In this document: positions 8,237 to 15,730 of the stretch, one piece after another | How positions within the stretch are numbered: the stretch's first letter is position 1 | Layout: the number at the start of each line of letters is the position of its first letter | Assembly: GCA_024508935.1 (NCBI GenBank) | Contig: JANINW010000014.1 | Location: 81,920-145,919 of the forward strand | Direction of reading: 5' to 3' | Origin: Flavipsychrobacter sp. | GTDB taxonomy: Bacteria > Bacteroidota > Bacteroidia > Chitinophagales > Chitinophagaceae | DNA: 64,000 nucleotides | The notes under the pieces: model-generated | What the model was told of the DNA's origin: nothing | The model's database searches: none | Seen by the model: only the letters and a program-made list of their open reading frames with translations | Made by a program: the position numbers and the translations under genes

Positions 8237-8566
8237 TTATTTTTGTTGCTGACCACCGCCTTGTTGCTGGCCACCCTGCTGTTGCTGCTGAGCAGGAGCG
8301 CCTGAGCGCTGTTGCTGTTTTTCATTGCCCAGCTGCTTAGGAGTTTGGTAGAACATAACGCAGATAATGCAAAGTGCTGCTACAATACCCATGCTGGTCC
8401 AGGTACCTTTTTCCATTACATCGGTAGACTGTTTTACACCCATTACCTGGCTGCTCATGCTGCCGAAAGTACCGCTAAGGCCACCCCCTTTAGGGTTTTG
8501 TACAAGTATAAAGAACGCCAGTACTACGCAAACCAATAATATGATGATGGTAATTAATGAGATCAT
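8237..8566 (-). CDS. secG: Preprotein translocase subunit SecG
   Basis: SecG is the small accessory subunit of the SecYEG channel. The 109-aa protein has two hydrophobic segments (residues 3-24 and about 55-74) joined by the signature loop QNPKGGGLSGTFG (26-37), with the invariant GGGLS. After residue 75 it has a glutamine/glycine-rich tail (QQQQQGGQQQGGGQQQ) that most SecG proteins of proteobacteria lack. Its ATG overlaps the TGA of the upstream gene (ATGA), so translation is coupled. secY is in the ribosomal cluster at 45.5 kb. Confidence 0.93.
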   Translation of the reverse strand: MISLITIIILLVCVVLAFFILVQNPKGGGLSGTFGSMSSQVMGVKQSTDVMEKGTWTSMGIVAALCIICVMFYQTPKQLGNEKQQQRSGAPAQQQQQGGQQQGGGQQQK

Positions 8567-9612
8567 GATTGTTTTTCTTTATGAATTGCTTCAATTTTCC
8601 GGGCAAAATAAGCCTTTTTTTGCGGATTCCGCAAACTTAATTTGCGGTACATTTCAATGGCCTTGTCATATTTGCCCTGTTTAAAGTGTATTTCTGCCAG
8701 CGATTCGCTCACCAGGTCTTCTTCCTTGGCAATAGAGTTTACCGCCATTTCAAATACATTTTCAGGTATTTCTTCATTTTCTTCTTCCAGGGCGGCAGCC
8801 AGCTTTTCTTTCTGCCACATGGTTTTCAGCGCTTTTTGCCCTGTTTCTTCTTCCTGCGCATTCTCCTTTTTGGTTTTGAAATGCATCAGCCATTCAGAGA
8901 AGCTCATGACCACCATCAACGATTGAGGGGCTTCCGTTTTCTTGTTTATCTGGTCTACATCAGCCGGTATCTTGTTTGATACATGCATACCCTGGTGCAG
9001 GAAATAATCTTCTGTATATATAGGCAGTATCAGCGTCTCGTCAGCATCCGGCATTTCATCGTCCTGGATAGGGGGACGCATTACATAAGGAGGTTCCGTT
9101 TCTGCATCAGGTGTTATTTCTTCCTCATCAGCAATGTCTTCCTGTATTTCTTTTTCCTCTTCCTCCTGGTTAACAGTAATAGCCACCGGCTCAGATACTG
9201 TCACGTGCTCAGCAACAGGTACTTCTATTATATTTTCTTGTGGGGCAATTTCTTCTTCAATGGCTGTAGCAATTTCCGGTTCTGGCACAACAGGTGGGGC
9301 CTGCGTTGTTTCTGCTACAGGCTGCGGTTTTTGTGCTTCCTGTGGTTTCAGTTCAACTTCCTGCCCGCCAACAGCTGCCTGTAAAAACTGGCAATACAAC
9401 AGCCAGTTACCCATGTACAATTGCATCATGGCCATCATTGGCGGCGTAAAAGGCTCTTGCTTATGTTTGTTGGCGGCGTCCATATAACGTGCAGGTACAA
9501 AATAAGGATAAGTTTCCGTCAATGCGGTTATGCTATCGTTATCGGCCTGCGAAATATTTTGCGGCTCAGAGAGCATCTGCGTTATATACGGTATGGATGA
9601 TGATGTGATCAT
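8563..9612 (-). CDS. Conserved operon protein with C-terminal TPR-like helices
   Basis: A 349-aa cytoplasmic protein with no signal peptide. Residues 1-85 are a helical domain (ALTETYPYFVPARYMDAANKH); residues 95-230 are very acidic and proline/valine rich, probably disordered (QEEEEKEIQEDIADEEE); residues 290-345 form one TPR-like repeat (FKQGKYDKAIEMYRKLSLRNPQKKAYFARKIEAI). I know the arrangement as recurring between lptE and secG in Bacteroidota, but no function is established. It overlaps secG by 4 bases and follows lptE by 19 bases. Confidence 0.75.
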   Translation of the reverse strand: MITSSSIPYITQMLSEPQNISQADNDSITALTETYPYFVPARYMDAANKHKQEPFTPPMMAMMQLYMGNWLLYCQFLQAAVGGQEVELKPQEAQKPQPVAETTQAPPVVPEPEIATAIEEEIAPQENIIEVPVAEHVTVSEPVAITVNQEEEEKEIQEDIADEEEITPDAETEPPYVMRPPIQDDEMPDADETLILPIYTEDYFLHQGMHVSNKIPADVDQINKKTEAPQSLMVVMSFSEWLMHFKTKKENAQEEETGQKALKTMWQKEKLAAALEEENEEIPENVFEMAVNSIAKEEDLVSESLAEIHFKQGKYDKAIEMYRKLSLRNPQKKAYFARKIEAIHKEKQS

Positions 9613-9631
9613 GAATCTTAACGGAAAGCTA

Positions 9632-10129
9632 CTACCAATTTACAAATGCTTTATTAAAAATATCATCTGCCAGCTGATTTCCTATGTCTTCTATCAATTT
9701 TCCCTCGGCAGCCTGCAATGTTTGGGTCGCGGCAAAGTCCTGGAAACGGGAGAAGCTTTGTGAAAAATCAGCTTTAGGGTTCTTCCGGTTTTTAAAATCA
9801 ATATTAACGGTGATTGTCAGCCTGTTTTGACTGGCCTGCTGGGTATTTTGTACGCCTGATATGGTTACTTCATAACCTGTAATAGTGCCCGATACATCAT
9901 AATCTGCATTATCTGCCGTTACAGGCGAAAGACCTGTTTGCGACAGGATACGGCTGCGTATTTTGGATGTAAGGGTAGGGCTGAGGGTAGGCACTACATT
10001 CCTTGCCTTATTTTCCAGTACATGCATATTGATGGTCTTGCCTTCTATGTTTGCCCCGGTGAAGCTATAAACACCACAACCGCTCAAACAAATTAAAAAT
10101 AATGGCAATAAAAACAGCAACCTCTGCAT
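9632..10129 (-). CDS. lptE: LPS assembly lipoprotein LptE
   Basis: LptE plugs the LptD barrel that inserts lipopolysaccharide into the outer membrane. The 165-aa protein has a lipoprotein signal peptide with lipobox LSGC (Cys18), followed by the family start GVYSFTGANI. The body is a small alpha/beta domain with the Bacteroidota LptE pattern NLRxT-like NRLTITVNIDFKN and a C-terminal helix LIEDIGNQLADDIFNKAF. Position directly after the sigma-54 activator in the miaB operon is a recurring arrangement in the phylum (from memory) and supports the call. Confidence 0.88.
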   Translation of the reverse strand: MQRLLFLLPLFLICLSGCGVYSFTGANIEGKTINMHVLENKARNVVPTLSPTLTSKIRSRILSQTGLSPVTADNADYDVSGTITGYEVTISGVQNTQQASQNRLTITVNIDFKNRKNPKADFSQSFSRFQDFAATQTLQAAEGKLIEDIGNQLADDIFNKAFVNW

Positions 10130-10221
10130 AAAGCGTAAAAATAATTCAATAAAACGAAACCCTTTCTAAATAATGTATTGCAACATAGGCCTGGCGCTCC
10201 ACTGCGTTAGCATGCCCGCCC

Positions 10222-11487
10222 TTATTCGTTAATGTCGTATTCTTTTATTTTCCGGTATAATGTCCTTTCAGATATGCCCAGTTCATTGGCAGCATCGCGG
10301 CGGCGGCCTTTATGTTTCTTTAAAGACTTGATGATAAATTCCTTTTCCCTGTCTGCCAGCATCAATGATTCTTCCACCTCTTCATGATGGTCTACAGCAT
10401 CGTTATGCGGCAGGTAAACCGGCGTAGCAGCCGGCGGGTTGTACGGTGTTACTACAGGAGCCGGCTCATTATTGCTATAGACCGGCAACAGGTTATCGCT
10501 GATATGCTGTGGTGCAATACCGCCCTGGTGATGTGCCAGGTCGTACAATGCCTGCTTCATATCATTCATATCCTTTTTCAGATCGAAGAACAATTTGTAG
10601 AGTATATCACGCTCTGTTGCTGTCATGTATTCATTACTGCTCCCTGCTGCCGGACTCGGTATCGGCATTCCAGATGCAGGTAACAATGCCAGCCCGCGTG
10701 AATTATTGCCCTGCGGTAAAAATTTCTGCAGTGTTTCCGCCGTAACGGCTTTGTCTGTGGATAGTACCGATACCTGTTCTGCTATATTTTTCAGTTCGCG
10801 CACATTGCCCGGCCAGCTATAGCTTACCAGCAATTGCTGTGCTGCGGCATCCAGTTGTACAGATTGTGTTTTATAGCGTTCAGAAAAATCGGAAGCAAAT
10901 TTGCGAAACAGCAAGGGTATATCTTCCGGTCTGTCGCGCAGTGCAGGCACTCGTATAGGTACTGTGCTGAGACGGTAATACAGGTCCTCGCGGAACTTTC
11001 CCTGCTGGGTATATTCCAACAGGTCGCGGTTGGTGGCGGCTATTACACGCACATCTGTTTTTTGCACTTTCGAAGCACCTACGCGTATAAATTCCCCTGT
11101 TTCCAGTACACGCAGCAAACGCGCTTGTGTGCCGATAGGCATTTCGCCTATCTCATCCAGGAAAATGGTACCGCCATTCACTGTTTCGAAATAGCCCTTA
11201 CGACTATCTACCGCGCCGGTGAAAGAACCTTTTTCATGGCCAAATAATTCGCTGTCGATAGTGCCTTCAGGTATGGCGCCACAGTTAATAGCTATAAAAG
11301 AATTGTGTTTGCGTGCAGACAGGGCATGGATGATATTGGAAAAAGCTTCTTTACCAACACCGCTTTCACCCACTATCAATACTGACAGGTCGGTATTAGC
11401 TACCTGCACAGCGGTATTTAGGGCATGGTTCAGCGCAGGTGAATTACCAATAATGCCAAACCTGTTTTTTATACTTTGAATATCCAT
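10222..11487 (-). CDS. Sigma-54-dependent transcriptional activator without receiver domain
   Basis: The 421-aa protein starts almost directly with the AAA+ domain: Walker A GESGVGKE (40-47), the sigma-54-contacting loop GSFTGA (87-92, usually GAFTGA), Walker B GTIFLDE (106-112), and RLLRVLETGEF and WPGNVREL further on. A linker of about 130 residues, rich in P, A and N, leads to a Fis-type helix-turn-helix at the end (RRRDAANELGISERTLYRKI). There is no N-terminal receiver or sensor domain, so activity must be controlled by level, partner protein or constitutively. It lies between miaB (44 bases upstream) and lptE (92 bases downstream), suggesting envelope-related targets; I find no convincing sigma-54 promoter nearby. 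Confidence 0.93.
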   Translation of the reverse strand: MDIQSIKNRFGIIGNSPALNHALNTAVQVANTDLSVLIVGESGVGKEAFSNIIHALSARKHNSFIAINCGAIPEGTIDSELFGHEKGSFTGAVDSRKGYFETVNGGTIFLDEIGEMPIGTQARLLRVLETGEFIRVGASKVQKTDVRVIAATNRDLLEYTQQGKFREDLYYRLSTVPIRVPALRDRPEDIPLLFRKFASDFSERYKTQSVQLDAAAQQLLVSYSWPGNVRELKNIAEQVSVLSTDKAVTAETLQKFLPQGNNSRGLALLPASGMPIPSPAAGSSNEYMTATERDILYKLFFDLKKDMNDMKQALYDLAHHQGGIAPQHISDNLLPVYSNNEPAPVVTPYNPPAATPVYLPHNDAVDHHEEVEESLMLADREKEFIIKSLKKHKGRRRDAANELGISERTLYRKIKEYDINE

Positions 11488-11530
11488 TACAAAATCAAAA
11501 GTTAAAAGTAAAAGGCCACCTTGTTTTGAA

Positions 11531-13459
11531 TTAGCTTACTACTTCCCCTATTAAAGTAGCACCTGTCGATGCATGCACTTTAACGGTAGCATAGTCGCCT
11601 TTGTTCAGCCCGTGGTCTCCTTTAGGAAATACGACTACTTTGTTCTGGCTGTTGCGGCCACTCCAGTCTTTATCACTGCGCTTACTATTGCTTTCTATCA
11701 GCACTTTGAAGATCTTACCTATATCGCCGCTAAAGCTTTCGCGTGTATGGCTGTTTTGCAACTGTATGATCTCTTCCAGCCTGCGTTTTTTTACATCTTC
11801 CGGTACATCATCCTGGTAGCGGCGTGCTGCCAGTGTGCCGGGGCGCTCACTATAAGAGAACATATAAGAAAGGTCAAAGCGGCATATCTCCATCAGGCTG
11901 AGTGTATCCTGGTGTTCTTCTTCGGTTTCTGTACAAAAGCCGCTGATAACATCGGTGCTCAAACCGCAGTCAGGCATTATCTCGCGTATGCGTTTCACTT
12001 TATTTAAATACCATTCACGGGTATAGGTGCGGTTCATATGCTGCAGTATGCGTGTATTACCGCTTTGTACCGGCAGGTGTATGTATTCGCAAATGTTCTC
12101 GTATTTAGCCATTGTATACAGTACATCATCTGTAATATCTTTTGGATGCGATGTACTGAAACGAACGCGCAGCAGCGGGGAAATAGAAGCTACCATGGCC
12201 AATAGTTTGTCGAAAGTAATAGCCCCCTCCAAACCTCCCCCCAGGGGGGAGGCTTCGTGTTTTTTATTTTTATCTTGAAACCACAACGGTTTGTCTTCCC
12301 TTGTTTTAAGCGCGCTTTCTATTGTTGTAAGCACTTTCGAAAGGTCATTGATCACTTCTTCGTTTGTAAAACGAAGTACTTCAAAACCTAACTCTTTTAA
12401 TGCTTCTGCTCTTACTGCATCGCTCTCTGCATTTTCAGGATGCTGGTGTATTTTGCCATCAACCTCTATTATCAACTGTTTTTTTATACAAATAAAGTCG
12501 GCGATATACTGGGAGATTATATGTTGTCTCCTGAACTTATATTCACCTAATTGTTTTGCCCTTAAACTTTCCCAAAGTATAGATTCCGCTTTGGTTGGGT
12601 TGTGTTTATTTTGTTTTGCAAAATCTTTCAGAAGGGTATATAAAGCCGGGTTAGCAGTTTCATAACCAAATTCACTTTCCTCTACGATGCTTAGATCGTC
12701 CGTCTCGCTTATGGTCTTTAAGCCCTCCCCTTGGGGGAGGGTTTGGGAGGGGCTGTAATAATAACTATCCACATTCTGACCTAACAAGGTCACTTCACGG
12801 TAGCCTTTGTCAAACAGGTCTTTACATTCATTCACAATACTCTCCGCATCGCGGCTACGTTCGCGGCCACGTGTAAAGGGTACTACGCAGAAGGTGCACA
12901 TATTATTGCAGCCCCGCATAATGCTGACAAAAGCCGTAATGCCGTTGCTATCCAGGCGTACAGGCGCAATGTCTGCGTAAGTCTCTTCGCGGCTCAGCAG
13001 TACGTTCACTGTTTTTTGTCCCGTTTCGGCTTCTGTAACCAGGCCGGGCAGGCTACGGTAAGCATCGGGGCCTACTACTATATCTACCAGTTTTTCTTCC
13101 TCCAGGAACTTAGCCTTCAGGCGTTCGGCCATGCAGCCCAGTACGCCTACCAGTGTACCCGGCTTATTTTTCTTCAGTTTTTTAAATTCGGTGAGGCGCT
13201 GCCGTACGGTCTGTTCAGCCTTTTCGCGAATGGAGCAGGTATTAATCAGTATAAGGTTGGCATCTTCTACATTGCGGGTAGCACCAAAACCTTCTTCATG
13301 AAGTATGGAAGCAACTATCTCGCTATCGCTGAAATTCATCTGGCAGCCATAGCTTTCTATATAAAATTTTTTATTGTATTGATTAGGGTCGCCGGCAAAT
13401 GGGGCATAAGCTTCGCCCTGGCGTTGTTCATTTATTTCTTTTTGCAGCAGTTCTGCCAT
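11531..13459 (-). CDS. miaB: tRNA methylthiotransferase MiaB with inserted DUF559 domain
   Basis: MiaB adds a methylthio group to i6A37 of tRNAs. The 642-aa protein (start chosen at 13459 because a TACCTTTG -7 element lies at 13481-13488, downstream of a longer reading-frame start) has the N-terminal UPF0004 domain with cluster cysteines 39, 75 and 109, the radical-SAM triad CNNMCTFC (Cys184, 188, 191), and a C-terminal TRAM domain. Normal MiaB is about 440-480 aa. The excess is residues 236-413, inserted between GQNVDSYYY and ITFDKLL, a variable loop of the radical-SAM barrel; it encodes a DUF559 endonuclease-like domain. All catalytic residues on both sides are intact and the frame is preserved, so a working enzyme is likely. 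Confidence 0.93.
   Translation of the reverse strand: MAELLQKEINEQRQGEAYAPFAGDPNQYNKKFYIESYGCQMNFSDSEIVASILHEEGFGATRNVEDANLILINTCSIREKAEQTVRQRLTEFKKLKKNKPGTLVGVLGCMAERLKAKFLEEEKLVDIVVGPDAYRSLPGLVTEAETGQKTVNVLLSREETYADIAPVRLDSNGITAFVSIMRGCNNMCTFCVVPFTRGRERSRDAESIVNECKDLFDKGYREVTLLGQNVDSYYYSPSQTLPQGEGLKTISETDDLSIVEESEFGYETANPALYTLLKDFAKQNKHNPTKAESILWESLRAKQLGEYKFRRQHIISQYIADFICIKKQLIIEVDGKIHQHPENAESDAVRAEALKELGFEVLRFTNEEVINDLSKVLTTIESALKTREDKPLWFQDKNKKHEASPLGGGLEGAITFDKLLAMVASISPLLRVRFSTSHPKDITDDVLYTMAKYENICEYIHLPVQSGNTRILQHMNRTYTREWYLNKVKRIREIMPDCGLSTDVISGFCTETEEEHQDTLSLMEICRFDLSYMFSYSERPGTLAARRYQDDVPEDVKKRRLEEIIQLQNSHTRESFSGDIGKIFKVLIESNSKRSDKDWSGRNSQNKVVVFPKGDHGLNKGDYATVKVHASTGATLIGEVVS
12221..12254 (+). 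repeat. 34-bp inverted end A of the DUF559 element
   Basis: GC-rich 34-mer beginning AGCCCCCTCC and ending GGGGGGAGGCT. Its inner half, CCTCCCCCC then A then GGGGGGAGG, is itself a near-perfect palindrome. Translated as part of MiaB it gives [11 protein letters not shown]. Confidence 0.85.
12721..12754 (-). repeat. 34-bp inverted end B of the DUF559 element
   Basis: The same type of 34-mer in opposite orientation, AGCCCTCCCC to GGGAGGGGCT on the + strand. CCCTCCCC and GGGGAGGG around TT form its internal hairpin. Translated it gives [12 protein letters not shown]. Confidence 0.85.
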
Positions 13460-13480
13460 AATTTCCGATTCGATTGTTCG

Positions 13481-13488
13481 CAAAGGTA
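13481..13488 (-). promoter_or_regulatory. Probable -7 element of the miaB operon promoter
   Basis: Minus-strand TACCTTTG matches TAnnTTTG exactly and lies about 22 bases before the ATG at 13459. A TTTTG at 13513-13517 could be the -33 box, although the spacing (about 24) is longer than the 19-21 usual in the phylum. Confidence 0.5.
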
Positions 13489-13553
13489 AGCATATTGAGT
13501 CTTTTCTTTCATCAAAATGCACGTTAAAAAAGACTTATAGGCATATAAATGCA

Positions 13554-13583
13554 CAAAAAAATGCCCCGGTATCACCGGGGCAT
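13554..13583 (-). terminator. Terminator of the M16 peptidase operon
   Basis: ATGCCCCGGT (13561-13570) and ACCGGGGCAT (13574-13583) pair over 10 bp with a 3-base loop; the minus strand continues TTTTTTTGTGC. It is placed 24 bases after the stop of the downstream M16 gene and just before the miaB promoter. Confidence 0.92.
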
Positions 13584-13607
13584 TTCCTGTTTTTATGTCA
13601 GTTTCTA

Positions 13608-15692
13608 TTAATTAAACTCCGTATCAGCTATATTTTTATTCACTTCAGCTGATTCTACATTTGCGCTAATGGTCATACCGCCTACCAGCAATTTGATAGA
13701 ATGTGGCATCTTATAGCCATTGCCACCGGTAACCTCTTTATAATTACTGTAATCTGCAGTTTGGCTATTGCCTTGCTCATCAGATTCTACTTTACGAACC
13801 AGAAGTGCAGTTTTTGCATCGTAATACTCTGTAGTTTTCTTGCCTTTAGCGTTTACAGCTTCTACTACATAAACGTCAGCATCATTTACTTTATCCATGC
13901 CTTTCAGGGTGCGCTTGATACCTAGTTTATCGGCATGCAGGTCTGCATAGATATCTGCTTCTTCTTTTACGTCAGCAACGGTTTCTGCATCCATGTCACT
14001 TCTTTTTCCTCCTTGTTCTGTATATCCTTTTGTACCATCGAATACTTGCTTAGAGAATACCATACCCATGCCTTCTGTTACTGTTTTCAACTTGTTGGGA
14101 GCCTTCTTCATTTCAGTAATCGTCAACGGTATTTGCTGGCCTTGCATACTCAGCATGCCCTTGCTTACCGTTTTGATGTCTTTAACGCCTAGTAAAGCTT
14201 TTTCACCACCAATTGCAGCAATGTATTTTTTCATCACCACATCTGCATTAACGCCGGCAGGTGCGGCAGCTACAGTTTCTTTGATAGGCTTACCGTAGTT
14301 ATCTACATAAGCGAGTGTACCATCGCTGTCATATTTAGCCAGGGTTTTAGCCACATCGTCCTTGCTGCCCACTACTACAATATTGGCATTGTTAGGGTTG
14401 ATATACCTTGCCGCCATCGCCTGAACATCTTCTGCAGTCACAGCATTCAGGTTCTTCAGGTAGTTCTGGTAATAATCGGCAGGCATGTGGTAACGCTCAA
14501 TATTAATAGCATATTGGGCTACTGTCTGCGGGCTTTCCAGGCTGATGGCAAATGAACCGGACATATAGGTCAGTACATTCTGCAGTTCTTGTGCGCCTAC
14601 TTTTTCAGATTGCAGGCGTTTCATTTCGTTGATGATCTCACCTACTGAGCTATCGCTTACTACATTGCGGCATTTGGCATAAGCCGTAAAGCTGCCTTTC
14701 AATTCGTCCTGGTTCAGTGAAGAATATGAGCCATAAGTCCAGCCATGTTTTTCACGAAGGTTCAGGAACAGGCGACCTGTAGAACCACCACCCAATATAG
14801 AGTTGGCTACTTTTGCTTTCAATACTTCAGGGGTACCGGGAGCCAGGTCAATGGGGTAGGTTACGTTAATTACGCTTTGTACGGCGCCGTCGCGTGGTAC
14901 AAATACTACATTGGTTTTTGCCGGTGCTGAAGGGTTGCTGTAAGTAGCTACCGGTACTTCTGCTTTCTGCCATCCGCCAAAGTATTTTTCTACCATGGTC
15001 TTTACTTCAGCAGGTGTTACATCACCCACCACGGCCATATAGGCTACGTTTGGACGGAAATATGTGCTGTAGTATTTTTTGCACTGGGCCAGTGTTATTT
15101 TACTTACAGTTGTTTCATCCGCCACTTCACCGTAAGGGTGGCCTGTACCAAAGTTTACTACGGCACTTACATTTTGCAGCATCTGGTCCGGTTCGTTTTT
15201 CGCTGCTTCAAGACCTGAAAGAGTACGTTTTTTGATCTTTTCCAACTCATCCTGTTTGAAATCTGCATTGATGGCTACATCACTCATCAGTACCATCAGT
15301 TTGTCCATATGTTTCTTAAGGCTGTTACCATTAAGACCTGTGCTGGATGCACTGATGTCTGCACCGATATAGTCTATCTCTTTATTCAGTTGCTCGTTAG
15401 AACGTGTTTTGGTACCGCTGGTCAGCAATTCCGACATCATATCCCTGTAGCCGGTCATGTCACCTTCCAGTTCCGGTTTTACATCAAATTGAATGCTGCA
15501 GGAAACCGTAGGCAGTTTGTGTTTTTCTACTACGAAAACACGCAAGCCGTTAGGCAGGGTAAAGCTTTCAGGCTTGCCCAGTTTTACTTCGGGTGCAGGA
15601 CCTGCTTTAGGGCGAACGCTGCGGTCCAGTTTGTCGGCTTGCGCACTAAGTGCCAGGGCCAGTGTGAATATAGAGAGCGTTATCTTTTTCAT
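13608..15692 (-). CDS. M16 peptidase homologue, catalytically inactive, with C-terminal LolA-like extension
   Basis: The 694-aa secreted protein (signal peptide 1-19, cleaved near SAQA-D) has two pitrilysin-type halves (residues 40-250 and 255-460). At the metal site the HxxEH motif of active members is replaced: the segment reads GYRDMMSELLTSGT, with Asp84, Ser87 and Glu88 at the positions of His, Glu and His. It should therefore be the non-catalytic partner, as the alpha subunit is in mitochondrial processing peptidase. Residues from about 480 to 694 are a separate beta-rich domain similar to outer-membrane lipoprotein carriers or 'DUF4292-like' LolA folds (inferred from pattern). It follows the active M16 gene by 38 bases. 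Confidence 0.88.
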   Translation of the reverse strand: MKKITLSIFTLALALSAQADKLDRSVRPKAGPAPEVKLGKPESFTLPNGLRVFVVEKHKLPTVSCSIQFDVKPELEGDMTGYRDMMSELLTSGTKTRSNEQLNKEIDYIGADISASSTGLNGNSLKKHMDKLMVLMSDVAINADFKQDELEKIKKRTLSGLEAAKNEPDQMLQNVSAVVNFGTGHPYGEVADETTVSKITLAQCKKYYSTYFRPNVAYMAVVGDVTPAEVKTMVEKYFGGWQKAEVPVATYSNPSAPAKTNVVFVPRDGAVQSVINVTYPIDLAPGTPEVLKAKVANSILGGGSTGRLFLNLREKHGWTYGSYSSLNQDELKGSFTAYAKCRNVVSDSSVGEIINEMKRLQSEKVGAQELQNVLTYMSGSFAISLESPQTVAQYAINIERYHMPADYYQNYLKNLNAVTAEDVQAMAARYINPNNANIVVVGSKDDVAKTLAKYDSDGTLAYVDNYGKPIKETVAAAPAGVNADVVMKKYIAAIGGEKALLGVKDIKTVSKGMLSMQGQQIPLTITEMKKAPNKLKTVTEGMGMVFSKQVFDGTKGYTEQGGKRSDMDAETVADVKEEADIYADLHADKLGIKRTLKGMDKVNDADVYVVEAVNAKGKKTTEYYDAKTALLVRKVESDEQGNSQTADYSNYKEVTGGNGYKMPHSIKLLVGGMTISANVESAEVNKNIADTEFN

Positions 15693-15730
15693 ATATAAAT
15701 TCAGTTGAAGCTTTTAAAGTTGTGGTTTAA

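Larger units (their letters stand above)
12221..12754 (-). mobile_element. In-frame DUF559-encoding element with 34-bp inverted ends
   Basis: This 534-bp block (178 codons) is bounded by 34-base GC-rich sequences, 12221-12254 and 12721-12754, that are imperfect inverted repeats of each other (both begin AGCCC when read inward) and that each can also fold into a C-tract/G-tract hairpin. It encodes a DUF559 domain: [30 protein letters not shown], then the nuclease-like core with IADF (Asp321) and IIEVDG (Glu332, Asp334), resembling the Vsr/PD-(D/E)xK fold. There is no ATG inside it, so it is made only as part of MiaB. The 5-base sequence GTAAT is present on both outer sides (12216-12220 and 12755-12759). 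Confidence 0.75.

Noticed and set aside
10190-10210. Sigma-54 promoter before lptE
   Set aside because: A GGC...TGC pair exists but the spacing between GG and GC is 9, not 10, and the flanking bases do not match TGGCAC-N5-TTGC.
12221-12754. Intein inside MiaB
   Set aside because: The block does not begin with Cys or Ser nor end with His-Asn before a nucleophile, and no splicing blocks are seen. It is an insertion domain, not an intein.
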